Assembly: GCA_035561075.1 (NCBI GenBank) | Contig: DATMYF010000166.1 | Span: 29,328-93,327 of the forward strand | Length of the DNA stretch: 64,000 nucleotides | Source of the DNA: JAMCRM01 sp035561075 | GTDB taxonomy: Bacteria > Acidobacteriota > Terriglobia > Bryobacterales > Bryobacteraceae | Direction: 5' to 3' | Part shown: positions 52,476-60,828 of the stretch, one piece after another | How positions within the stretch are numbered: the first letter of the stretch is position 1 | Layout: the number at the start of each line of letters is the position of its first letter | Made by a program: the position numbers and the translations under genes | The notes under the pieces: model-generated | Told to the model about the DNA's origin: nothing | The model's database searches: none | Seen by the model: the letters and a program-made list of their open reading frames with translations, nothing else

Positions 52476-53024
52476 TTACCGCTTCCTTTTCTCCATGTAC
52501 CGCCGAAACTTGGTCCGAGCATTGGCAATGTGGGAGCGCACCGTCGCCTTCGAGCAATCCAGGCGTTTGGCGACCTCCTCGGCGGATAGTCCTTCCACGT
52601 CGCGCAGCAGCAGCGCTGCGCGCTCCCGAGGCGTGAGCAGCCGCAACCCATCGTCCAGGTACTCGCGGTGCTCGCTCCTCAGCAGAAGATCTTCCGGACT
52701 TTCCGAGGGCGCTTCCGGGGCGGCATCGATCTCGCAGAACGAGACCCGCCCGCTACGGCGCAGGAAATCAATGGCGGTGTTGGTGGCAATGCGAGAAAGC
52801 CAGTGCGCCGCCTTCAACTCGTCCTTGAGCTGGTCCTGCCGCTGGAGCGCCTTGATGAAGGCCTCCTGGGTCAGGTCCTGCGCGTCCGCCACATTTCCCA
52901 CAATGCGGTAGATCTGTATGAATATCCGCCGCAGATGCTCGGATACAAACCGGTTTTGCCGCTCAGCCAGCCCTAGGCTGGGTTCCACTGCTTCGCTCAT
53001 GATTGAGTAAACGGCGGTTTCCAC
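52476..53024 (-). CDS. RNA polymerase sigma factor, ECF family
   Basis: 182 residues. Sigma region 2: FIQIYRIVGNVADAQDLTQE; region 4: LTPRERAALLLRDVEGLSAE with HTH ATVRSHIANARTKFRR. The start is GTG 53024, with TAGGA 5 nt upstream; ATG 53000 is shorter and lacks a site. It leads an operon with the anti-sigma gene. Its promoter (172-nt space to the thiolase) was not identified; a CAACC-type element is not placed at a fitting distance. Confidence 0.93.
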   Translation of the reverse strand: METAVYSIMSEAVEPSLGLAERQNRFVSEHLRRIFIQIYRIVGNVADAQDLTQEAFIKALQRQDQLKDELKAAHWLSRIATNTAIDFLRRSGRVSFCEIDAAPEAPSESPEDLLLRSEHREYLDDGLRLLTPRERAALLLRDVEGLSAEEVAKRLDCSKATVRSHIANARTKFRRYMEKRKR

Positions 53025-53196
53025 GGCTTCCTACAACAGCATGACGCCGTCCGGTTGAAAACGTGGAAGGTATTTAGACGATCGAGCCCGCTGCGCCGCC
53101 GGTGCGCCACAGGCGGAGGTTCGGTGGGTGGTGTCCGGTACAGTTGGTGAGAAGCGATGTCCCAGTCCACACGAAAACCGCGTATAACCTGATTAT

Positions 53197-54357
53197 ATGA
53201 GACCCGTAGCGGTTATCGGGACCGGGAAGACTCCTTTTGGCGCTTTTCCCGGGCGGGACCTTCGCTCCCTGGCCGTCGAAGCGGGAGAGAAGTGCTTGAA
53301 AGATGGGCACATAGCTCCATCGCAGGTGGAAGCCTTTTATCTTGGAAATTTTGCCGGCCCGGCCTTCACCGGGCAAAACCACCTGGCGCCCTACGTGTCC
53401 ATGGCACTGGGGGTGGAGGGGGTGCCGTCCACGCGCATCGAGAACGCCTGCGCATCGAGCGGTTCGGCCTTTTACCAGGCGTGGACGGCGGTGGCGGGCG
53501 GCATTTACGATACGGTGCTGGTGGTAGGGGTGGAAAAGATGACATCGCGCCCCACTCCTCAGGTGAGCGAAATCCTGGGCTCGGCGGGGGATTTCTCGGG
53601 AGAGATTCGGGCCGGCAACACCTTCGCCTCACTGTTCGCCATGATCGCGCGGCGCCACATGCACCAATTCGGCACCACCCGCGCGCACCTGGCAGCCGTG
53701 GCCGTCAAGAACCACGCCAACGGAGCCCTCAACCCGGACGCACACATGCGCCGGGTGATCACCCTTGAGCAGGCCATGGCAGGCAAACCCGTGGCCGACC
53801 CGCTGAACCTATACGACTGCTCCCTCATCAGTGATGGCGCCGCGGCCGTGCTGCTGGCCCCCGCCGACAGGGCCGCCGATTTCGGCCGCAAGCCCGTCCG
53901 GGTGCTGGGGATCGCCCAGGCGTCCGACTCCGTGCCGCTCGACCGGAAGGAGGACATCACCACCTTCCCTGCCGTCCGCCGCGCGGCGCAAAAGGCCTAC
54001 GGAATGGCGGGGATGGGGCCGCGAGATATCGGCTTCGCCGAACTGCATGACTGCTTCACCATCGCGGAGATCGTGGCCCTTGAAGACCTCGGATTCGTCG
54101 AGCGCGGGCAGGGCGGGCCATACTCGGCCGAGGGCCGCACGGCGCTCCGGGGCGAGAAACCCATCAACCCCAGCGGCGGGCTCAAGTCGAAGGGACACCC
54201 GGTAGGCGCGACCGGGGCGGCCCAGATCTGCGACGTCGTCCAACAGATCCGCTGCGAAGCCGGCGACCGGCAGGTACGCGATGCGGCCGTGGGGCTCGCA
54301 CAAAACCTGGGGGGCTCCGGCGGCACCTGCGTGGTCACCATTCTGGGGGCGTTGTGA
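53197..54357 (+). CDS. Thiolase family protein
   Basis: 386 residues, SCP2/acetyl-CoA acetyltransferase-like thiolase. Active cysteine is Cys85 in ENACASSG; the His motif is KSKGHPVGATG and the second cysteine lies in GGSGGTCVV. Likely acts in acyl-CoA cleavage or condensation. The next gene encodes a DUF35-like OB protein, its usual partner. A TATAAC box ends 8 nt before the ATG and no ribosome site is seen. Confidence 0.92.
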   Translation: MRPVAVIGTGKTPFGAFPGRDLRSLAVEAGEKCLKDGHIAPSQVEAFYLGNFAGPAFTGQNHLAPYVSMALGVEGVPSTRIENACASSGSAFYQAWTAVAGGIYDTVLVVGVEKMTSRPTPQVSEILGSAGDFSGEIRAGNTFASLFAMIARRHMHQFGTTRAHLAAVAVKNHANGALNPDAHMRRVITLEQAMAGKPVADPLNLYDCSLISDGAAAVLLAPADRAADFGRKPVRVLGIAQASDSVPLDRKEDITTFPAVRRAAQKAYGMAGMGPRDIGFAELHDCFTIAEIVALEDLGFVERGQGGPYSAEGRTALRGEKPINPSGGLKSKGHPVGATGAAQICDVVQQIRCEAGDRQVRDAAVGLAQNLGGSGGTCVVTILGAL

Positions 54358-54566
54358 ATCCGATCTATGGTACTGTCTACACGGAGACCGTCGTGTACTC
54401 CGCGCCCGAAGCGTTCGCCAAAGACGCGCCGTACCAGACCGCCATCATCACGCTGGAAGAGGGCGGGCGGGTTACGGCACGCATCGTGGGAGAGCGCGTT
54501 GCGATCGGCGATCGCGTGGTCCGGGTGGAGCTGCGCGATGAAGTGCCCTACTTCAAGAGGCAGTAA
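54354..54566 (+). CDS. Small OB-fold (DUF35-like) thiolase partner
   Basis: 70 residues from GTG 54354, overlapping the thiolase stop as GTGA (4 nt). The sequence PYQTAIITLEEGGRVTARIV and IGDRVVRVELRDEVPYFKR matches the OB half of DUF35 proteins. Full DUF35 proteins are about 130 residues and carry an N-terminal zinc ribbon, which is missing here. DUF35 proteins bridge acyl-CoA between thiolase and HMG-CoA synthase in archaea; here a chaperone or substrate-gating role for the thiolase is inferred. Confidence 0.72.
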   Translation: MNPIYGTVYTETVVYSAPEAFAKDAPYQTAIITLEEGGRVTARIVGERVAIGDRVVRVELRDEVPYFKRQ

Positions 54567-54570
54567 AACC

Positions 54571-55758
54571 ATGAAACTCGCGGAACGGATGAGCCGCATC
54601 GGGGTGGAGTCCGCCTTCGATGTGCTGGTCAAGGCGCGGGCGCTCGAAGCCCGTGGAAAGAGCGTGGTGCACCTGGAAATCGGGGAACCGGATTTCCCCA
54701 CTCCCCGGCACGTCGTGGAGGCAGCCAAAAAGGCGCTCGACGACGGCTGGACGCACTACGGCCCCACCCAGGGCTACCCCGAGTTGCGCGACCTGGTGGC
54801 GGCGTATGTCAGCCGCACGCGGGGCATCAAGGTGGGTCCCGAGCGCGTCTCCATCGTTCCGGGCGGCAAGCCCATCATCTTCTTCCCAATGCTCGCCCTG
54901 CTCGAGCCGGGCGACGAGGTGATCTACCCGAATCCGGGTTTTCCGATCTATGAATCCATGATCCGGTTCATGGGCGCGATCCCCGTGCCGCTACCGCTGC
55001 TCGAAGAGCGCGGCTTCTCCTTCGATCTCGACCTGCTGCGGGATAAGCTCACGGACCGCACCAAAATGCTGATCCTCAACTCCCCGCAGAACCCCACCGG
55101 CGGAGTGATCCCGGCGAAGGACATGGCGGCCATCGCGGAAATGGTGCGGGGCCGCGACCTGATGGTGTTGTCGGACGAAATCTACAGCCGGATCGTCTAC
55201 GGCGAGGAGCCTGTCTCGATCGCCACCTTTCCCGGGATGCTGGACAAGACCATCATCCTGGACGGGTTCTCGAAGACTTACGCGATGACGGGTTGGCGCA
55301 TGGGCTACGGGGTGATGCCCACCTGGCTGGTGGATGCGGTGACCAAGCTGATGGTGAATTCCAATTCCTGCACCGCCAGCTTCAGCCAGCGCGCCGGCAT
55401 CGCCGCGCTCACCGGGCCGCAGGATGACGTGGAGCGCATGGTGGCCGAGTTTCGGCGCCGCCGGGACGCGTTCTGCAAGGGTCTGAATGGTGTTCCAGGC
55501 TTCCGCTGCGCAGTTCCGGGGGGCGCGTTCTACGCCTTCGCCAACGTTGCCGCCACCGGGATTCCCTCGCGCGAACTGGCCGACTGGCTGCTCGAGGAGG
55601 CCGGGGTGGCATGCCTGAACGGCGGCGCTTTCGGAACCTATGGAGAGGACTACATACGGTTCAGCTACGCCACCTCCCACGAGAACCTGATGGAGGCGGT
55701 GGCGCGCCTTCAGAAGGCGTCGGCCCGCTGGCAGGCTACCGCAGCGTTACGATCGTAG
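54571..55758 (+). CDS. Pyridoxal phosphate-dependent aminotransferase (class I/II)
   Basis: 395 residues, fold type I. PLP Lys235 lies in DGFSKTYAMTGWRMG; other conserved elements are NSPQNPTGGV, SDEIYSRIVY and IRFSYA. Similar to aspartate/alanine-type aminotransferases. ATG 54571 is 4 nt after the OB gene stop, so it is in one operon with the thiolase. Substrate not defined. The 3' end overlaps the convergent Smr gene by 23 nt. Confidence 0.93.
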   Translation: MKLAERMSRIGVESAFDVLVKARALEARGKSVVHLEIGEPDFPTPRHVVEAAKKALDDGWTHYGPTQGYPELRDLVAAYVSRTRGIKVGPERVSIVPGGKPIIFFPMLALLEPGDEVIYPNPGFPIYESMIRFMGAIPVPLPLLEERGFSFDLDLLRDKLTDRTKMLILNSPQNPTGGVIPAKDMAAIAEMVRGRDLMVLSDEIYSRIVYGEEPVSIATFPGMLDKTIILDGFSKTYAMTGWRMGYGVMPTWLVDAVTKLMVNSNSCTASFSQRAGIAALTGPQDDVERMVAEFRRRRDAFCKGLNGVPGFRCAVPGGAFYAFANVAATGIPSRELADWLLEEAGVACLNGGAFGTYGEDYIRFSYATSHENLMEAVARLQKASARWQATAALRS

Positions 55759-56005
55759 CGCCCCAGCCGCCCGCTTCCGCGGGGGCATCCCGGAAATCGA
55801 CCACGAATTCGGTCCGTGCCAGCACGGCGCGGACGGTCTCGCGCTGCACCCCAATGCCGCGCCCATGAATGATCCGCAGCGCCTTTAGCCCCAGACGGCG
55901 GGCTTCGAGCAGGTATTCCTCAACCATGGCCTCGACGTCGCGCGGGGGCACGGTGTGGAGATCGAAAACGTCCGTGATGGGGATGCGCAACGGGTCATCC
56001 GGCAT
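55736..56005 (-). CDS. Smr domain protein
   Basis: 89 residues. Small MutS-related domain: FDLHTVPPRDVEAMVEEYLL and the IIHGRGIGVQRETVRAVL nuclease loop. Lone Smr proteins are often DNA or RNA nicking enzymes. It follows the 2-hydroxyacid dehydrogenase gene downstream by 21 nt on the minus strand and overlaps the aminotransferase 3' end by 23 nt. Confidence 0.88.
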   Translation of the reverse strand: MPDDPLRIPITDVFDLHTVPPRDVEAMVEEYLLEARRLGLKALRIIHGRGIGVQRETVRAVLARTEFVVDFRDAPAEAGGWGATIVTLR

Positions 56006-56026
56006 GTGCCTCCAGTTCCTGAACGG

Positions 56027-57007
56027 CTAGCGCTCGCGCCACGCCTCCGGGTTCAGCAGGTTCGGCGGCCGCCGCCCGTTTAGCACGGCGGCGGCGTTCT
56101 CCACCGCCATCATCGACATTTTCCGGCGCGTATCCACTGAAGCGCTGCCGATGTGCGGTACCAACACCACATTCTCGAGTTTCAGCAGCGTGGGGTGTAC
56201 TTCGGGCTCGCGCTCGAAGACGTCCAGCCCGGCCGCCTGGATTACCTTCTGCTCCAGCGCCACTGCCAGCGCTGCCTCGTCCACCACCGGGCCGCGGGAG
56301 CTGTTCACCAGGATGGCTGTGGGCTTCATGATGCGAAGCTCGGGCTCCCCGATGAAATGGCGCGTGGCGGCGGATAGCGGCACGTGCAGGGAGACGAAGT
56401 CCGCCTGGCGCAGCAGGTCCTCTTTGCTGACGAACTCCAGGCCCAGTTCCCGCTCCACGGCCTCCGGGGCCCGCTGCATGTCGTGGTAGAGAATGCGCAT
56501 CGAGAAGCCGCGCCCGCGCCGGGCAACCGCCTGGCCGATGCGGCCCATCCCGAAGATCCCCAGGGTGCGATGGTGAACGTCCTGTCCCACCAGAAGGTCG
56601 ATGCGCCACTTAGTCCACTGGCCGGAGTGCACGAACTGGTGGCCCTCGACGATGCGGCGGGCGGCGGCCAGCAGCAGGGCGAAGGCGAGGTCAGCGGTGG
56701 TATCCGTGAGGACGTCGGGGGTGTTGGTCACCAGAATGTCCTTGCGGGTGGCTGCCGGCACATCAATATTGTCGAAACCGACCGCTACGTTGGCCAGCAC
56801 CTTCACACCGTCCAGACCGGCGATGACCTCGGCGCTGAACCTGTCCGTCAACTGGCAGACCACGGCTTCCTTGCCGCGAATCCGGGCGGCCAGTTCCGCT
56901 GCCGTGAGGCCGTCATCCGAATCGGCGTAATCCACTTCGGCGTGCGCGCGCAGGAACTCGATGGCTTCGGGATAAATTCGTTTGGTGACCAGAACGGGAG
57001 ATTTCAT
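56027..57007 (-). CDS. D-2-hydroxyacid dehydrogenase (glyoxylate/hydroxypyruvate reductase type)
   Basis: 326 residues. Rossmann turn GIFGMGRIGQAV; catalytic Arg in NSSRGPVVDEAAL, Glu in LDVFEREPEVHP and His in VLVPHIGSASV. ATG 57007 is the likely start because the longer frame has no ribosome site. Reduces glyoxylate or hydroxypyruvate with NADH. Divergent from the next dehydrogenase gene across 46 nt that hold opposing promoters. Confidence 0.93.
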   Translation of the reverse strand: MKSPVLVTKRIYPEAIEFLRAHAEVDYADSDDGLTAAELAARIRGKEAVVCQLTDRFSAEVIAGLDGVKVLANVAVGFDNIDVPAATRKDILVTNTPDVLTDTTADLAFALLLAAARRIVEGHQFVHSGQWTKWRIDLLVGQDVHHRTLGIFGMGRIGQAVARRGRGFSMRILYHDMQRAPEAVERELGLEFVSKEDLLRQADFVSLHVPLSAATRHFIGEPELRIMKPTAILVNSSRGPVVDEAALAVALEQKVIQAAGLDVFEREPEVHPTLLKLENVVLVPHIGSASVDTRRKMSMMAVENAAAVLNGRRPPNLLNPEAWRER

Positions 57008-57017
57008 CGGTTCGCAA

Positions 57018-57047
57018 TTGTCGCATACGGCGCTGGCATCGTACAAT
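57018..57047 (+). promoter_or_regulatory. Promoter of the hydroxyisobutyrate dehydrogenase-like gene
   Basis: -35 TTGTCG (57018-57023), 18-bp spacer, -10 TACAAT (57042-57047). The -10 ends 6 nt before ATG 57054, so the predicted transcript begins at the start codon. The reverse strand of the same stretch carries TTGTAC and GACAAT, 18 bp apart, possibly serving the divergent gene. Confidence 0.6.
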
Positions 57048-57053
57048 CCGGGC

Positions 57054-57971
57054 ATGGCAAAACTTGGTTTTTGCGGTCTCGGACTGATGGGCTACCCCAT
57101 GGCCCGCAACCTTCTACGGGCGGGGCATGAAGTGGCGTTATGGTCCCACACGGCATCGAAAGCTCGTGAACTGGCCGGGGCCGAAGGCGGACGGTACGCC
57201 GAAACCCCTAAACAGGTAGCCGAACAGGCGGATTGCGTTTTCGTGTGCGTCGGCAATACGGAAATGTCTCAAGAGGTGATCTGTGGCACCGGCGGGCTCA
57301 TCGAGGGCGCCCGGCCGGGCAGCGTCGTGGCGGATGCCAGTACAGTGAGCCCCAGCGCCAGCCGGGGCATGGGGCAGACTCTGGCGGCCCGGAATGTGGA
57401 ATTCCTCGACGCTCCGTGCACCGGATCCACTCCCGGGGCAGAGGGCGGCACCCTAACCTTTATGGTAGGGGGCACCGCAGCGGTACTCGAAGGCATCCGG
57501 CCCTTTCTGGAGCCTATGGGGAAGCGTATCTACTATTGCGGCGGGCCGGGCATGGGACTGCACGCCAAACTAACCCAGAACCTCGTTCTTTCCAATCTCT
57601 TGCAGGCGTTCAACGAAGGCATGGTGTTGGCCACCAAGGCGGGGGTCGATCCGCAGCTCATGCTGGAGATCCTGGACAACAGCGCTGCACGCTCGGGCCT
57701 GATCTCCTATAAGGCGCCTTTTGTCTTCCGGCGGGACTTCGCCGCCAACTTTTCCACAAAGTGGATGCATAAAGATGTTGGCCTGGCACTCGAGAGCGGC
57801 CGTGAACTGGGCGTTCCGCTATTTTTAACGGGAGTAACCCAGCAGCTCTTCGAGTCGGCGCTCGCTTCGGGACTGGCGGATGAAGATATGTGCAGCAGCA
57901 TCAAGGTGTTAGAGCGCCTTGCCGGAGTCGAAGTCAAATCCGCAGGGAATGGCGGTGCATCCATCGCGTGA
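57054..57971 (+). CDS. NAD(P)-dependent oxidoreductase, 3-hydroxyisobutyrate dehydrogenase family
   Basis: 305 residues. N-terminal GLGLMGYPMARNL cofactor turn, substrate segment DAPCTGSTPGAEGGTL, catalytic Lys172 with Asn176 in AKLTQNLVLSN. Related to glyoxylate/succinic semialdehyde reductases and tartronate semialdehyde reductases. Together with the divergent 2-hydroxyacid dehydrogenase it may serve glyoxylate metabolism. Confidence 0.92.
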   Translation: MAKLGFCGLGLMGYPMARNLLRAGHEVALWSHTASKARELAGAEGGRYAETPKQVAEQADCVFVCVGNTEMSQEVICGTGGLIEGARPGSVVADASTVSPSASRGMGQTLAARNVEFLDAPCTGSTPGAEGGTLTFMVGGTAAVLEGIRPFLEPMGKRIYYCGGPGMGLHAKLTQNLVLSNLLQAFNEGMVLATKAGVDPQLMLEILDNSAARSGLISYKAPFVFRRDFAANFSTKWMHKDVGLALESGRELGVPLFLTGVTQQLFESALASGLADEDMCSSIKVLERLAGVEVKSAGNGGASIA

Positions 57972-58022
57972 GATTCACCACTACCAAAATCGGTAGGACG
58001 CAAAAAAGAATACAAAAATCTG
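57972..58022 (+). other. AT-rich spacer with small hairpin
   Basis: CTACC (57981-57985) pairs with GGTAG (57992-57996), followed by an A-rich run. It may mark the end of the preceding transcript, but there is no U-tract. Base composition is far more AT-rich than the flanking genes. Confidence 0.35.
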
Positions 58023-58051
58023 TTGCAATTGGAATCGGGATATTCTATTAT
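58023..58051 (+). promoter_or_regulatory. Promoter upstream of the structured RNA and dxr
   Basis: -35 TTGCAA (58023-58028), 17-bp spacer, -10 TATTAT (58046-58051). Predicted start near 58058, three nt before the first stem of the pseudoknot candidate. One of the best housekeeping promoters in the window. Confidence 0.75.
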
Positions 58052-58057
58052 TGGAAT

Positions 58058-58150
58058 CAAGCCGGGGAGGCAACTCCCACCAAAGCGAGACTAACCTCTA
58101 AAGAAAGACCCCTGAAGCATCCTCCCCGGCGCCCGAAAGGGTGATGCTTC
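58058..58150 (+). ncRNA. Candidate structured RNA or riboswitch-like leader with pseudoknot
   Basis: Stem A: GCCGGGGAGG (58061-58070) is fully complementary to CCTCCCCGGC (58121-58130). Stem B: GAAGCAT (58114-58120) with ATGCTTC (58144-58150). The order A, B, A', B' is that of an H-type pseudoknot. Between A' and B' sits a CCC-GAAA-GGG hairpin (58132-58141). Stem A's first arm can instead form GGGAG-GCAA-CTCCC (58065-58078), a competing local hairpin with a GNRA loop. Transcribed from its own promoter and 80 nt before dxr. No known riboswitch consensus was recognised. It could be a cis-leader of dxr or a separate small RNA. Confidence 0.55.
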
Positions 58151-58230
58151 AACCAAACCCCGACCAATTCCAAAAAGCGGATTAAGCCATGCTATCATCG
58201 GCGTAGTACCTATCCTTTACGACGCTCCCG

Positions 58231-59448
58231 ATGAGAACGCTCACGATCTTGGGCTCGACCGGTTCGATTGGCACCAATACATTGGATGTGGTCCGCCGCA
58301 ACCGCGAACGTTACCGCATCCATGCCCTCGTTGCGGGTCAGAATACCGACCTTTTATTCCAGCAGATCCGAGAGTTTCGCCCGCGAGTGGCGGTTACCGC
58401 CGCGCCGGACGGTGTGGAGCGGCTGCGGGGGCTGCTGGCGCAATCCGACATTCCGGCATCGGAATGGCCGCAACTGGATTCGGGCGCGGAGGCAAGGGTA
58501 AACGTTTCAATAGACGGCTCGGTGGACGTGCTCATCTCGGCCATCGTAGGGGTGGCGGGGCTGGATGCCACGTATCAGGCGGCACTGCTGGGCAAGCGGA
58601 TCGGCTTGGCGAACAAGGAAGTGCTGGTCTCGGGCGGCAGCCTGGTGATGGAAGCGGTAGCGCGCGGCGGCGCGGAACTGGTCCCGGTGGATAGCGAGCA
58701 CAACGGCGCCCACCAGTGCCTGCGGGCAGGGGCCCGCAAAGAGGCCTGCAGGTTGATCCTGACAGCTTCCGGTGGACCGTTTCGCAACACCCCGGCTTCA
58801 GAGCTGCCTTTTGTGACGCCGGCGCAGGCCTTGAATCATCCCACATGGAGGATGGGCAACCGCATCACCATCGACTGCGCAACCCTCATGAACAAGGGTT
58901 TCGAGGTGATCGAGGCATGCTGGTTGTTCGGTTTTGCGCCTTCCGAAGTGGACGTAGTGATTCATCCCCAATCCACCGTGCACGCCATGGTGGAATACCG
59001 CGATGGCAGCGTGCTTGCGCAGGTATCGGCGACGGATATGCGGATGCCGATCCAGTACGCGCTGACCTGGCCGGAACGAGCGGATGCGCCGGTGCCCAAG
59101 ATCAACTGGGCGGAGGCGCGGCGTTGGGAATTCCTGCCTCCCGATTTCGACAGATTCCCGCTGCTCGGCTTGGCATACCGCGCGCAGGAAACCGGCGGAA
59201 CGGCGACATGTATATTGAATGCTGCCGATGAGATAGCTGTCGAAGCTTTTCTGGCGGGCAAGATCGGGTTCTGTGCGATCGCGGAGCTTGTGGAGGAGAC
59301 ACTCGCGCGGGTGCCTGTGCGTCAGGCGCGGTCGATCGGGGAAATCCTCGATACCGACGAGGAGTCGCGCGCGGTGACGCGCGCCTTGGTGGCAAAACGC
59401 GCGGGCACTTCGCCGCAAGGGGCAGGGGTGGCGCGGGTAGGGCCGTAA
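58231..59448 (+). CDS. dxr: 1-deoxy-D-xylulose 5-phosphate reductoisomerase
   Basis: 405 residues, second step of the MEP isoprenoid pathway. NADPH turn GSTGSIGTNTLDVV; metal ligands Asp154 and Glu156 in VDSEHN; HPTWRMGNRITIDCATLMNK and VIHPQSTVHAMVEY motifs intact. The usual SEHNAIFQ loop reads SEHNGAHQ. Followed by rseP after 10 nt, a very common neighbour pairing. No ribosome site is visible before ATG 58231. Confidence 0.95.
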   Translation: MRTLTILGSTGSIGTNTLDVVRRNRERYRIHALVAGQNTDLLFQQIREFRPRVAVTAAPDGVERLRGLLAQSDIPASEWPQLDSGAEARVNVSIDGSVDVLISAIVGVAGLDATYQAALLGKRIGLANKEVLVSGGSLVMEAVARGGAELVPVDSEHNGAHQCLRAGARKEACRLILTASGGPFRNTPASELPFVTPAQALNHPTWRMGNRITIDCATLMNKGFEVIEACWLFGFAPSEVDVVIHPQSTVHAMVEYRDGSVLAQVSATDMRMPIQYALTWPERADAPVPKINWAEARRWEFLPPDFDRFPLLGLAYRAQETGGTATCILNAADEIAVEAFLAGKIGFCAIAELVEETLARVPVRQARSIGEILDTDEESRAVTRALVAKRAGTSPQGAGVARVGP

Positions 59449-59458
59449 GCGGAACGAT

Positions 59459-60781
59459 ATGATGGTTCTTCAGAACATTCTTTGGGTGCTGGTGCTGATC
59501 GGGATCATGATCCTGATCCACGAGCTTGGACACTTTGTTGCGGCCCGCTTCTTCAAGGTAAAGGTGGAAACGTTCAGTTTCGGCTTTGGACCGAGGCTGT
59601 TCGGGTTCCGCAAGGGAGATACGGATTACCGCTTCTCCCTGATTCTGTTCGGCGGCTATGTGAAGATGGCCGGGGAGCAGCCTGGGGAGGATAACACCGA
59701 TGACCCCAACAGCTTCCTCGCCAAACCGCGCTGGCAGCGGCTAATCATAGCCGCGGCCGGACCGCTTGCCAACATTATCCTGGCTGTGGGGCTGCTGACC
59801 GGCCTGTACATGTTCAAGTACCAGAGAGTGTCGGAAGCCGACATGAAGCCGCTGATCGGCCATGTCACACCGGACTCTCCCGCGGCACGCGCCGGGGTGC
59901 GCGAAGGCGACCTGATCGTCAATTTCGAAGGCAAGGAAAACCCCAACTGGCAGGACATCGACCTGAAGGAGGTCTCGAGCGCGTACCGCCCGCTGCAGTT
60001 CACCATCCAGCGAAACGGCCAGCGCATCGAGAAGACTCTCACCCCGATTCTCGACGAGCGCTCGGGGCTGGGCTCGGCGGGATGGTCGTCGCGCGGAGAC
60101 GTCCAACTTGGGGCGATCAATCAAGACATGCCCGCCGAGAAGGCCGGCCTGCGTAAGGGAGACCTAATCGCCACTGCCAACGGCCAGCCGATCCACTCCG
60201 CGGTTAAGTTCCACGAGGTGATCCGATCGAGCGGCGGTAAGCCCGTCGTTATTGAGCTTAAGCGCAACGGCAAGCCGATGACGATTACCGTGCAGCCGGT
60301 CTATAGCAACCTGGACGGGCCGGAGCGGTGGGTGATCGGCGCGTACGTGGAGCAGCGGTTCACGGTCGAAGTGACGCAGCTTTCCTTCCCGGAGGCTTTG
60401 CGCGCATCGGCGCGGCAGAACGTGAAGGGTGCCACCCTGATCTTCCAGTTCCTCTCGGGCATCGTGGAGCGCAGGATGTCGGCCAAAAATCTGGAAGGCC
60501 CCATAGGGATTGCGCGGCTCTCCGGTGAGGCAGCGCGCGAGGGCCCCTCGGCCTTCATCATCCTGATGTCCATGGTCAGCCTGAACCTGGCCATCTTCAA
60601 CCTGCTGCCGATTCCCATTCTGGACGGCGGCGTGATCCTGTTGCTGCTGATCGAAATGGTGATGCGCCGGGACATGAGCCTGCAGGTGAAGGAGACGGTG
60701 TTCAAGCTAGGCTTCGTGGTGATCATGGCGCTGGTAGCCTTCGTAATCTACAACGACATCTCAAAGATGCTGCCGGGCTGA
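59459..60781 (+). CDS. rseP: RIP metalloprotease RseP
   Basis: 440-residue site-2 protease. Zinc motif HELGH (His21, Glu22, His25); second metal ligand Asp389 in NLLPIPILDGG; two PDZ domains about 120-205 and 215-290; four membrane helices. In E. coli it cleaves membrane anti-sigma factors and signal peptides. The ECF anti-sigma membrane protein at 51896 is a possible but untested substrate. Starts 10 nt after dxr; first of two adjacent ATGs chosen. Confidence 0.94.
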   Translation: MMVLQNILWVLVLIGIMILIHELGHFVAARFFKVKVETFSFGFGPRLFGFRKGDTDYRFSLILFGGYVKMAGEQPGEDNTDDPNSFLAKPRWQRLIIAAAGPLANIILAVGLLTGLYMFKYQRVSEADMKPLIGHVTPDSPAARAGVREGDLIVNFEGKENPNWQDIDLKEVSSAYRPLQFTIQRNGQRIEKTLTPILDERSGLGSAGWSSRGDVQLGAINQDMPAEKAGLRKGDLIATANGQPIHSAVKFHEVIRSSGGKPVVIELKRNGKPMTITVQPVYSNLDGPERWVIGAYVEQRFTVEVTQLSFPEALRASARQNVKGATLIFQFLSGIVERRMSAKNLEGPIGIARLSGEAAREGPSAFIILMSMVSLNLAIFNLLPIPILDGGVILLLLIEMVMRRDMSLQVKETVFKLGFVVIMALVAFVIYNDISKMLPG

Positions 60782-60828
60782 CAATGAATCCTTCCGGAAT
60801 GGCTGCTCATCTGGTTAGGTGCGCCTAA

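Noticed and set aside
58114..58150. Stem B as a Rho-independent terminator
   Set aside because: No U-tract follows the stem and dxr is transcribed just downstream, so it is better read as part of a structured leader.
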